Assembly (NCBI GenBank): GCA_937926545.1
Contig: CALAZW010000079.1
Coordinates: 1 to 44,105, forward strand
DNA from: an uncultured Helcococcus sp.
GTDB taxonomy: Bacteria > Bacillota > Clostridia > Tissierellales > Peptoniphilaceae
DNA: 44,105 nt
Direction: 5' to 3'
In this document: one piece after another, positions 1-6,715 of the stretch
Numbering within the stretch: the stretch's first letter is position 1
How the letters are laid out: every line of letters begins with the position of its first letter
Notes under the pieces: generated by a model
Told to the model about the DNA's origin: nothing
Seen by the model: the letters and a program-made list of their open reading frames with translations, nothing else
Databases searched by the model: none
Translations under genes and position numbers: made by a program

Positions 1-55
1 GAGCGCCCGGCTCATAACCGGTAGGTCCGGGGTTCGAGTCCCTGAAGGCCCACCA
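1..55 (+). tRNA. tRNA with CAU anticodon (partial, 3' part); Met or Ile2
   Basis: The 5' third lies outside the window. Visible are the 3' side of the D stem (1-4), the anticodon arm with loop CTCATAA (11-17, anticodon CAT at 13-15), a T arm with loop TTCGAGT (33-39), the acceptor strand AAGGCCC (45-51), discriminator A and an encoded CCA (53-55). A CAU anticodon can be elongator Met or the minor Ile tRNA read as AUA after lysidine modification. The acceptor end and the loop CTCATAA resemble Bacillus and E. coli Ile2 more than elongator Met, but related clostridial genes are usually labelled Met. The top pair of the anticodon stem appears to be a C6-T22 mismatch. Confidence 0.9.
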
Positions 56-60
56 GAAAA

Positions 61-82
61 AAGCACAGTATGTGCTTTTTTT
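61..82 (+). terminator. Intrinsic terminator of the tRNA
   Basis: A five-pair stem GCACA/TGTGC (63-67 and 71-75) with a three-base loop is followed by a run of seven T. It lies six bases after the encoded CCA. Confidence 0.8.
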
Positions 83-102
83 GTACTTTAAATAGGTGAT
101 AT

Positions 103-555
103 ATGCAAATTATAGAAGTAAAAATAAAAGATAGAAAAAAATACATAGACCTACTCTTGTTGGCCGATGAAGATAGAGACATGGTAAATAAATATATCTA
201 TGATGGAAAGATGTATGCTATTGATCATGAAGGATCTTTTATAGCCAGTATACTGATTATATTTAAAGAGGAAGATGTTATAGAGATTAAAAATATAGCT
301 GTAGACCCTAATTATCAAAGAAGGGGCTATGGTAAATTTTTGATTGAATTTATAGCCAGTCTTTATGGAGATTACTTCAACTCTATGATAGTAGGAACAG
401 GAGAGAGTCCCTTAACCCTACCTTTTTATAAGTCCTGTGGTTTTGAAGAATACTATAGACTGGAAAACTTTTTTACAGACAACTACAAGGAACCTATCTT
501 TGAAGAAGGCATTCAATTAATAGATATGATATATTTAAGAAGACATATGATTTAA
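103..555 (+). CDS. GNAT family N-acetyltransferase
   Basis: This 150-aa protein has the GNAT fold signature. A beta strand (EIKNIAVDP) leads into the acetyl-CoA pyrophosphate-binding loop Q-R-R-G-Y-G at residues 72-77, and a later strand and helix end in FYKSCGFEE, typical of motif B. GNAT enzymes move an acetyl group from acetyl-CoA to an amine; the substrate cannot be read from the sequence. Length is normal for a single-domain member. The gene sits alone between two terminators, and no strong ribosome site is visible (AGGTG about six bases before ATG is the best candidate). The last codons form half of the terminator stem. Family assignment is firm, substrate unknown. Confidence 0.9.
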   Translation: MQIIEVKIKDRKKYIDLLLLADEDRDMVNKYIYDGKMYAIDHEGSFIASILIIFKEEDVIEIKNIAVDPNYQRRGYGKFLIEFIASLYGDYFNSMIVGTGESPLTLPFYKSCGFEEYYRLENFFTDNYKEPIFEEGIQLIDMIYLRRHMI

Positions 556-569
556 TCATATGTCTTTTT
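541..569 (+). terminator. Intrinsic terminator overlapping the GNAT stop
   Basis: A perfect ten-pair stem AGACATATGA/TCATATGTCT (541-550, 556-565) has loop TTTAA, which contains the stop codon TAA (553-555). A T run follows to 569. The terminator is built partly from coding sequence. Confidence 0.85.
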
Positions 570-608
570 GGCACAAAAAATAAGTTAGAGAAATAATGTT
601 TCAAAAAC

Positions 609-709
609 ATGATTAATCATAGAAAACTGTTTCTTCGATTAAAAGGTCTAAAATTAGATGTAAAAAGAGAAATAGAGAAAAAAGAAGTGGTACAAAATTG
701 ATTAATCAA
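609..709. promoter_or_regulatory. Two 12-bp palindromes with core GATTAATC
   Basis: ATGATTAATCAT (609-620) and TTGATTAATCAA (698-709) are both perfect palindromes sharing the eight-base core GATTAATC, with centres 89 bp apart. They lie in the 258-base gap before the secreted GHL10 gene. The second one overlaps a possible -35 box. Paired palindromes with a shared core are what a dimeric repressor would bind, but chance is not excluded in DNA this AT-rich. Confidence 0.4.
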
Positions 710-727
710 CTTAAAATCTGATACTAT
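698..727 (+). promoter_or_regulatory. Candidate distal promoter of the GHL10 gene
   Basis: TTGATT (698-703) and TACTAT (722-727) are spaced by 18 bases. The -35 hexamer lies inside the second GATTAATC palindrome. The implied 5' leader is about 80 bases. Confidence 0.35.
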
Positions 728-766
728 AGTTTCATAAATAGGAAAACAATTTCCTTTTTTATATAG

Positions 767-772
767 TATAAT
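767..772 (+). promoter_or_regulatory. Candidate proximal -10 box of the GHL10 gene
   Basis: A perfect TATAAT stands 41 bases before the ATG but has no recognisable -35 at the right distance. A second TATAAT (791-796) is too close to the start codon to leave a useful leader. Confidence 0.35.
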
Positions 773-813
773 TTTAATGTACTAAGAGACTATAATAGAA
801 ACGTGGAGGAAAT

Positions 814-3243
814 ATGACTATTAAAAAGAAAATGTTATCATCCTTGCTAGCATTGACGACAGTGCTATCATTAGGAAATGTTGCTGACATAAAGGCAGCA
901 GAAGATTCAAAAGTTTTATATGAATACGTTCAAAAAGAAGACGGATCATATGGATATGATAAAAACAAGCCAGTTAAGTATTATCAAGGATCCGAAGAAA
1001 CAGTAAAAATACCAAAAGATTTTAAACAAGACAAGGAAGAGTTTAAGTCTGCTTGGGTTTCAACAATTTTTAACTTAAATATTCCAACACCAAAAGATGA
1101 AGAAGATTTTAAAAAATTATATATGGAAAGACTAAATACCATGTATGAGTGGAATATGAACGCTATGATATTTCAAGTTAGGCCCTTATTGGACGCTTAC
1201 TACCAATCTGAAATAAATCCTACCAGCCAATACTTAAGTGGAAAGCAAGGTCAGGATGTTAATTGGTCTATAGATCCCCTTACTTGGATGATTGAGCAAA
1301 CCCACGAAAAGGGAATGGAATACCATGCTTGGTTTAATCCTTATAGAATAACGAATTCAAAGCCTATGGATTTAGTTAAGGGACTGACAGAAGAAGAATT
1401 TAATAATATGTCTGTAGAAGCATACTTAAATTTATTGGTAGAAAAGGAAGTTTTATCCAAGGATAACTTTGGGGTAAAGAATCCTCACTTGGTTATGAAG
1501 GATATATCAGGTAAATTATTATTAAATCCAGGAGAACCTGAGGTTGTAGAATATTTTACTTCTTCTATTAAGGAAGTTGTAGAAAATTATGATGTGGATG
1601 CTATCCATTTTGATGATTACTTCTATCCTTATAGTATGAATCCAAATGTTGAAAAAGATAGGCCTAACTATGATTTGATAACTGAGCAAGATAGGGCTTC
1701 ATTTGAAAAGTATGGAATAGCTAAAGGCTATAAAGATGATCAAGAAGGTTTAGATGACTGGAGAAGGGACAATGTTACCAAGATGGTTAGCGAAATCAGC
1801 AAGATGATAAAAGCTCACAATAAGGTCTCTGGTAAGTCAGTACAATTTGGTATATCTCCTTTTGGAATCTATAAGCATAAGAAAATACATGGAGAAGGAA
1901 CAAATACTCCTGTAGGTTCATCAGAATCATACTCAGGTAGTGCAGGTTATGCAGATACAGTAAAATGGATGGAAAAAGGTTTAGTTGACTATGTTGTTCC
2001 TCAAATTTACTGGGCCTTTACAACAGGAGCAGCCCCTTATGGCGAAATAGCTAGATGGTGGAGTGAAGTGGGAGAAAAAACAAATACTCATGTATATGTT
2101 GGCCATCCTAATTATAAATTGACTACTATGTGGCTTAAGGCACCGGAATTTTTAAACCCTGAAGAAATTAATAATCAAGTTAAATTTAATCAAAACTTAA
2201 AAGGAATAAAGGGAAGTTCAATCTTTAGTTATGAACATTTAAATAAGGTTGACCCAGATGCTGAGGCAAGTGATGATTTTAGTAAGTTAAAATATCAAGG
2301 TTTAAATGGAAGTATAGATATTCTTAAAAATGATAGCTTTTCAAGTAAATCATTGACTCCAGCAAAAACACATTTATCACCTAAGACAGAAGTTCAATTA
2401 GAAAAGGTTGTTTTAGATAGTGAAAATGGAAAATTAAGTTGGACTGAAGAAAAAAATAAGAATTCAAGATTCTATGTAATATATGAAGGTAATAAAAGCC
2501 TATCATTAGAAGAGTTAACGTCTGATGCTAATAATATTTTAGATAAGGTTAAATTTAATGGTAAGGGAAATTATGAATATGAAATAGAATATAATTCTAA
2601 TAAACAATATGCTGTAAGTGTTCTTGATAGGGCATTTGTCGAAACTAAGGCTAGTTTGGCTAAGCCTATTTTAGAAGAAGGACAAGATGAAACTAAAAAC
2701 TATAATGTAAAATCATATGTAAATATTAGATCTTCTAAAGATGTTTCAAGTGAAAAATTAGGTAATTTAAATAAGGGAGATAAGGTTAAGGGGATAATAA
2801 AAGACGCTTGGTTAGAGTTTGATTATAAAGGTGAAAAAGCCTATATTTCTAAGAACTTTATTACTGAAAAAGAACTACCTGTAGAAAAGAAAACTGGCTA
2901 TAAGGTTAAGTCCTATGTGAATATCAGATCTGGAAAATCTACAAGCAGTAAGGTATTAGCTAACTTTAAGAAGGGAGATCTTCTAGAGGGTACTATAAAG
3001 GGAGCTTGGTTAGAATTCGATTATAAGGGTGGAAAAGCTTATATTTCTAAGAATTTTGTAGAAGAAACCAATGTCTATACAGTTAAATCATATGTAAACA
3101 TTAGATCAGGAAGAAACACTAAGAGTAAAATTTTAGGTAACTTTAGGAAGGGAGATCTTCTAGAAGGTACTATAAAGGGAGCTTGGTTAGAATTAGACTA
3201 TAAGGGTGGAAAAGCCTATATTTCTAAGAACTTTGTAAAATAA
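814..3243 (+). CDS. Secreted GHL10 (DUF187/YngK-like) glycoside hydrolase-like protein with three SH3b domains
   Basis: This 809-aa protein starts with a Sec signal peptide (basic MTIKKK, hydrophobic stretch, probable cleavage near residues 28-30). The next part, about residues 75-470, is a glycosyl-hydrolase-like 10 barrel of the YngK type. It opens with AWVSTIFNLN at residue 80 and has the conserved HFDDYFYP (H265, D267, D268). A beta-rich, FN3-like spacer follows. Three bacterial SH3 repeats, each with VKSYVNIRS, begin near residues 629, 695 and 754 and would bind peptidoglycan. The likely role is a wall-anchored hydrolase acting on glycan or peptidoglycan; the substrate of GHL10 is not settled. 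The ribosome site GTGGAGG precedes ATG closely. It ends next to a two-way terminator. It shares the signal-peptide end DIKAAE with the NlpC/P60 protein at 14778. Confidence 0.9.
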   Translation: MTIKKKMLSSLLALTTVLSLGNVADIKAAEDSKVLYEYVQKEDGSYGYDKNKPVKYYQGSEETVKIPKDFKQDKEEFKSAWVSTIFNLNIPTPKDEEDFKKLYMERLNTMYEWNMNAMIFQVRPLLDAYYQSEINPTSQYLSGKQGQDVNWSIDPLTWMIEQTHEKGMEYHAWFNPYRITNSKPMDLVKGLTEEEFNNMSVEAYLNLLVEKEVLSKDNFGVKNPHLVMKDISGKLLLNPGEPEVVEYFTSSIKEVVENYDVDAIHFDDYFYPYSMNPNVEKDRPNYDLITEQDRASFEKYGIAKGYKDDQEGLDDWRRDNVTKMVSEISKMIKAHNKVSGKSVQFGISPFGIYKHKKIHGEGTNTPVGSSESYSGSAGYADTVKWMEKGLVDYVVPQIYWAFTTGAAPYGEIARWWSEVGEKTNTHVYVGHPNYKLTTMWLKAPEFLNPEEINNQVKFNQNLKGIKGSSIFSYEHLNKVDPDAEASDDFSKLKYQGLNGSIDILKNDSFSSKSLTPAKTHLSPKTEVQLEKVVLDSENGKLSWTEEKNKNSRFYVIYEGNKSLSLEELTSDANNILDKVKFNGKGNYEYEIEYNSNKQYAVSVLDRAFVETKASLAKPILEEGQDETKNYNVKSYVNIRSSKDVSSEKLGNLNKGDKVKGIIKDAWLEFDYKGEKAYISKNFITEKELPVEKKTGYKVKSYVNIRSGKSTSSKVLANFKKGDLLEGTIKGAWLEFDYKGGKAYISKNFVEETNVYTVKSYVNIRSGRNTKSKILGNFRKGDLLEGTIKGAWLELDYKGGKAYISKNFVK
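2971..3237 (+). repeat. Near-identical 90-bp repeat units in SH3b domains 2 and 3
   Basis: Bases 2971-3060 and 3148-3237, a 177-bp period, differ at only five of 90 positions by eye. The flanking parts of the same SH3b domains and the first SH3b copy are clearly more diverged. This points to recent duplication or gene conversion. Confidence 0.85.
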
Positions 3244-3258
3244 AAAAAGAATAAAATA

Positions 3259-3296
3259 AAAAAATCTATAGGGGAAGTTCTCTATAGATTTTTTTT
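3259..3296. terminator. Two-way terminator between convergent genes
   Basis: The stem AAAAAATCTATAG (3259-3271) pairs with CTATAGATTTTTT (3282-3294). A T run follows on the plus strand and an A run precedes it, so it can serve both genes. The minus gene's stop codon (3266-3268) lies in the stem. Confidence 0.85.
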
Positions 3297-4174
3297 ACCA
3301 TATTTTTTATATTAAAGTTATAATATTTTTTATTGGAATAGACTAAGAGGATGTTTTCAGGTAGGCTATAGGGGCTGTTATCGGCGATATAAGGGGTTTC
3401 TTGCACTAGGCAAAGTCCAAGTGTGTCTTCGCTTATATAGGCCTTAAAAAGCCTGATTTTGACTAGTCTAGCCATTTGTTTAGCTGAGACCAGTTGGTTT
3501 GGACTTTCAAAATGGAAATTTTTACTTTTATTAGAGTTCATTTTGACATAAAGGTAGTCCTTATCTATATAAAGATTTGTCAGATAAAGCTTTTCATCAA
3601 AAAGTTCTAGAGTCTTGATCCTAGTTAAAATACTTTTAATATGAAGAATTTGTTCTGTGTTTATTAAGTCATTTCTATTGTGAACTAAAAGGTTCTTTTC
3701 TTCTAGTGAGAGCACTTGCTCTTGATATTTTTTATTTAGATGGCTATTAAAGCTATCGAGTCTTTCTATCCCTATAAAAGACTCTGCATCAACTAAAGAG
3801 AATTTGTTAAGCCTAAGTAGTTTTTTATTTGCTAGTAGAATGCGATATACATCTTCATTGGAATTTTCCTGGGGGGTTGAAAGGCCATGGTGTTTAAACC
3901 TATCCTTGATAAAGGGCAAATCAAAACTTATACCATTATAGGTTACAAGGTCCTTGTGGTGGATATGTTCATAGATGGCCTCCAAAAGAACTTTTTCATC
4001 AGCGGGATCTTCTAGGTGGTACTGGATAAAATTATCTTTTTTACCATCATAGGGATAGAGTAGGCCACAGATGACAATTTGAGAATTTACCCTACTAACA
4101 CCAGTTGTTTCTATATCTAAAACTATTTTATTATCTATATAATCAGTTATAATCTTATCTTTAATTATTTTCAT
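3266..4174 (-). CDS. YprB-like ribonuclease H-fold 3'-5' exonuclease domain protein
   Basis: This 302-aa protein carries a DnaQ/RNase H-like exonuclease fold, family RNase_H_2 (YprB in Bacillus). Motif I is LDIETTG with D20 and E22. Motif II is YNGISFDLPF with D85. The third motif is HNRNDLINT near residue 167. Together these supply the four acidic metal ligands of a DEDD nuclease. The last third has no recognised motif. Substrate is unknown; the family is inferred to act on nucleic acid ends. The start is supported by AAGGTG about six bases upstream on the minus strand. It diverges from the cysteine desulfurase gene across 72 bases and converges with the GHL10 gene. Confidence 0.85.
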   Translation of the reverse strand: MKIIKDKIITDYIDNKIVLDIETTGVSRVNSQIVICGLLYPYDGKKDNFIQYHLEDPADEKVLLEAIYEHIHHKDLVTYNGISFDLPFIKDRFKHHGLSTPQENSNEDVYRILLANKKLLRLNKFSLVDAESFIGIERLDSFNSHLNKKYQEQVLSLEEKNLLVHNRNDLINTEQILHIKSILTRIKTLELFDEKLYLTNLYIDKDYLYVKMNSNKSKNFHFESPNQLVSAKQMARLVKIRLFKAYISEDTLGLCLVQETPYIADNSPYSLPENILLVYSNKKYYNFNIKNMVKKIYRELPL

Positions 4175-4246
4175 AAAACACCTTATTTCTTTATTTTTAG
4201 GATATAATATTATATATTAATAATCATATCATAAGGAGTGATTAAG
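4175..4246. promoter_or_regulatory. Divergent promoter region yprB-like / cysteine desulfurase
   Basis: These 72 very AT-rich bases hold TATAAT on the plus strand (4203-4208) and another on the minus strand within about ten bases. Neither has a good -35. AAGGAG (4233-4238) is the ribosome site of the plus gene. Confidence 0.45.
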
Positions 4247-5353
4247 ATGATTTATTTTGACAATGCATCAACCACCAGGGTTGATGATGACATAATTGAT
4301 TTAATGGCCAAAAGCATGAGGGAAAACTTTGGTAATCCTTCCTCCCTTCATAGCCTGGGATTTAAGGCGGAAAAGGAAGTTGAGAAGGCTAGAAAGACCA
4401 TAGCTGATAGGTTGGGAGTTGACAAGGAAGATTTCTTCTTTGTTCCCAGTGGAACCATAGCCAATAATGCTGTTATTAAATCATCCTTAGTAAATAAGAA
4501 AAATCCTAATTTGGTAACTACCAGCTTGGAACATTCCAGTATTTATAATTTGGTGACAGACTTAAAGGACTGTGAGCTTAGGTTGGTAAAGACAGACGGT
4601 TTTGGCTTTGTTGACCTGGAGGATTTGGAAAAAAAGATTGATGAAAATACGGTTTTGGTATCTATAATTCATGTTAATAATGAACTTGCCACCATAAATG
4701 ACCTTTATGCAATAGGATCTGTGGTAAAAAAGAAGAATCCTTCCTGCCTTTTTCATTCAGATGGGGTTCAGGCCTTTTGTAAGATAGAAGCAGATTTAAG
4801 CCTGGTAGATTTTTATACGGTGACCAGCCACAAGATAAACGGGCCCCAGGCCATAGCTGGACTTTATATTAAAAATCCTTCTAGTTTTAATCCCCTATAC
4901 TTGGGAGGAAAACAAGAAAAGGGAGTCTTTCCAGCAACTGAAAATGTGGCTGGCATAGAGGGATTTGCAAAAGCTGTAGAAAAAAACCAAAACTATGATA
5001 AAATAGAAAAGTTGAATGGGTTAATGAGAGAGGAAATATTAAAAATAGAGGATAGTAGGATTAATTCTCCTAGGGAAAACTCCTCCCCCTATATTTTAAG
5101 TCTTTGCTTTAAGAATATAAAGGCTGAGGTGCTTCTTCATTACCTGGAGATGGATGAGGTCTATGTCTCTACAGGTTCAGCCTGCAACAAGGGGGCCAAG
5201 AGTAGGGTTATAGAAAATCTAGGATTGGATAAGGACTATTCAGATGGATGTATCAGGGTATCCTTTGATAAGAATAGTAGTGAAGAAGAAGTTTTTGATT
5301 TTATAAGAATATTAAAAGAAAAGATAGAAATAATAAGAAGTATAATGAGGTAA
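4247..5353 (+). CDS. Cysteine desulfurase (NifS/IscS family)
   Basis: This 368-aa PLP enzyme takes sulfur from cysteine as an enzyme-bound persulfide, leaving alanine. It opens with IYFDNASTTR, the family's N-terminal motif. SHKINGPQ supplies the PLP lysine (K196), and STGSACNKG supplies the persulfide cysteine (C313). The start is ATG 4247: AAGGAG lies eight bases before it, whereas a GTG nine bases upstream overlaps that ribosome site. thiI follows after two bases. In Bacillus the equivalent pair NifZ-ThiI makes 4-thiouridine in tRNA, so this enzyme is inferred to be the dedicated sulfur donor of ThiI rather than the general Fe-S desulfurase. No scaffold gene (iscU/sufU) is next to it. Confidence 0.93.
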   Translation: MIYFDNASTTRVDDDIIDLMAKSMRENFGNPSSLHSLGFKAEKEVEKARKTIADRLGVDKEDFFFVPSGTIANNAVIKSSLVNKKNPNLVTTSLEHSSIYNLVTDLKDCELRLVKTDGFGFVDLEDLEKKIDENTVLVSIIHVNNELATINDLYAIGSVVKKKNPSCLFHSDGVQAFCKIEADLSLVDFYTVTSHKINGPQAIAGLYIKNPSSFNPLYLGGKQEKGVFPATENVAGIEGFAKAVEKNQNYDKIEKLNGLMREEILKIEDSRINSPRENSSPYILSLCFKNIKAEVLLHYLEMDEVYVSTGSACNKGAKSRVIENLGLDKDYSDGCIRVSFDKNSSEEEVFDFIRILKEKIEIIRSIMR

Positions 5354-5355
5354 AT

Positions 5356-6522
5356 ATGGATTGGGTATTAAGTGTTAGCTTTGGCGAATTAATGCTAAAG
5401 GGTAAAAATAGAAGAGTATTTGAAAAACAAATGATTAGTCAAATCAGAAGGGCCATAGGAGATATTAGGTTTAATAAATTTTTTATGGAACAAGGCAAAC
5501 TTTATATAGATGCGGACAAGGCTGATTTTGAAGAAATAATAAAAAGAGTAAAAAAAGTTTTTGGTATAGTTTACATATCCCCTTGCCTTATGGTGGACAA
5601 GAATATGGAAAGTATAGAGGAAGCTGTAATAGAAATTGTAAGAGAAAAAGCCTTGGAAGAAAATGTTACCTTTAAGGCTAAGGCCAATAGGGTGGACAAG
5701 TCCTTTCCTCTTAAGTCTCCAGAAATAGCTGCTGAAGTAGGGGCCATAGTCTTAAAAAACTTTGGAAACTACAAGGTGGATATAAGAGAGCCTGAGGAAA
5801 TGGTCTATGTTGATATTAGAGAACATGCCTTTGTCTATATGGACAGGGTTAAGGGCATGGGAGGTCTTCCTATAGGAACAGGAGGCAAGGCCCTATTACT
5901 TTTATCAGGTGGTATAGACTCTCCAGTGGCAGGTTTTGAAATTGCCAGAAGGGGTGTGGATATTTCTGCCATGCATTTTCACTCCTATCCTTTTACCAGT
6001 GAAAGGGCTGAGGACAAGGTAAAAAGATTGGCAGAGACCTTGGCTATTTACGTGGGAGAAATGACCTTCTATTCCATAAATCTTCTTCCCATCTACACAG
6101 CTATAAATAAGAATTGTAAGCCTAGGTTTACTACGGTTATAGCTAGAAGGTTTATGATGAGAATAGGGGAAGAAATAGCTAGAAGGGATGGTTTTGATGG
6201 CTTTATAACAGGCGAGAGTTTAGGCCAGGTTGCCAGCCAAACTATCCAGGGGATTTCTGTAGTTAATGCGGCTACAAATCTACCAATCTTAAGACCATTA
6301 ATAAATATGGATAAGGTGGATATTATTGATATAGCCAAGGATATAGACACCTACGATATATCAATTGAGCCCTTTGATGATTGTTGTAGCTTCTTTGCAC
6401 CTGATAGACCGGCAACCAAGCCTAGGATCTATGATGTGGAAAGGGAAGAGGAAAATTTGGATATAGAAGGGCTGGTAGAGGATGCTCTAGCCAGTATGGA
6501 AGTATTTAAAGTCAGCTTATAG
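5356..6522 (+). CDS. thiI: tRNA sulfurtransferase ThiI (4-thiouridine synthase)
   Basis: This 388-aa protein adenylates U8 of tRNA and inserts sulfur; in some species it also feeds thiamine thiazole synthesis. The order is an N-terminal ferredoxin-like and THUMP region (to about residue 165), then a PP-loop ATPase domain with SGGIDSP at 184-190. Its length fits the short Gram-positive form without the C-terminal rhodanese domain of E. coli ThiI, so sulfur would come from a partner, presumably the desulfurase just upstream. The ribosome site is the ATGAGG at the end of the upstream gene, and the two genes are two bases apart. No TPP riboswitch is seen, which favours the tRNA role. Confidence 0.95.
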   Translation: MDWVLSVSFGELMLKGKNRRVFEKQMISQIRRAIGDIRFNKFFMEQGKLYIDADKADFEEIIKRVKKVFGIVYISPCLMVDKNMESIEEAVIEIVREKALEENVTFKAKANRVDKSFPLKSPEIAAEVGAIVLKNFGNYKVDIREPEEMVYVDIREHAFVYMDRVKGMGGLPIGTGGKALLLLSGGIDSPVAGFEIARRGVDISAMHFHSYPFTSERAEDKVKRLAETLAIYVGEMTFYSINLLPIYTAINKNCKPRFTTVIARRFMMRIGEEIARRDGFDGFITGESLGQVASQTIQGISVVNAATNLPILRPLINMDKVDIIDIAKDIDTYDISIEPFDDCCSFFAPDRPATKPRIYDVEREEENLDIEGLVEDALASMEVFKVSL

Positions 6523-6551
6523 TTGACTTATAAATATACATTTGTTATTAT
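6523..6551 (+). promoter_or_regulatory. Promoter of the leader peptide / ABC exporter unit
   Basis: TTGACT (6523-6528) starts the base after the thiI stop and is followed, 17 bases on, by TATTAT (6546-6551). An overlapping TATAAT at 6549-6554 gives a 20-base spacer. The start of transcription would be near 6558. Confidence 0.75.
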
Positions 6552-6578
6552 AATAAAAAGTATAGAAGGGAGAAGAAA

Positions 6579-6650
6579 ATGAATAGATTAAGAATTTTAG
6601 ATCAAGACAAGAAGTTTATATTTTCTCCTGGAGATTTTATCAGGGGCTAA
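6579..6650 (+). CDS. Predicted 23-aa regulatory leader peptide
   Basis: ATG at 6579 follows a good ribosome site (GAAGGGAG, 6565-6572, six-base gap) and opens 23 codons ending at TAA 6648-6650. The peptide begins MNRLRILDQDKK and ends SPGDFIRG. It has its own promoter, and a terminator stands 20 bases after its stop, before the exporter genes. This is the layout of bmrB ahead of bmrCD in Bacillus subtilis, where a small translated ORF controls a terminator through ribosome stalling; sequence similarity to BmrB is not claimed. The peptide itself is inferred to have no function other than being translated. A stable short protein is the alternative. Confidence 0.65.
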   Translation: MNRLRILDQDKKFIFSPGDFIRG

Positions 6651-6655
6651 CCCTG
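6641..6655 (+). promoter_or_regulatory. Hairpin around the leader-peptide stop codon
   Basis: CAGGG (6641-6645) pairs with CCCTG (6651-6655) across loop GCTAA, which holds part of the stop codon TAA (6648-6650). A ribosome ending translation would melt this stem, so it could report translation of the leader. Confidence 0.5.
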
Positions 6656-6656
6656 T

Positions 6657-6695
6657 AAGTTTGTAGCTTAAGCACACTTTAGGTGTGCTTTTTTT
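6657..6695 (+). terminator. Attenuator: terminator with a competing antiterminator pairing
   Basis: The terminator is AAGCACAC (6670-6677), loop TTTAG, GTGTGCTT (6683-6690), then T to 6695. The segment 6657-6664 (AAGTTTGT) can instead pair with 6672-6679 (GCACACTT), seven of eight positions including one G-T, and this would occupy the left arm of the terminator. The two structures exclude each other. The terminator is plain in the sequence; the switch is inference. Confidence 0.65.
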
Positions 6696-6715
6696 ATTTT
6701 AAATAAGGAGGTGCC

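Noticed and set aside
4175..4246. TPP riboswitch ahead of the cysteine desulfurase-thiI pair
   Set aside because: No TPP aptamer core is present, and the gap is only 72 AT-rich bases.
6579..6650. The 23-codon frame as a fragment of a broken larger gene
   Set aside because: It has its own promoter and ribosome site, and no continuation is visible in other frames before the terminator.
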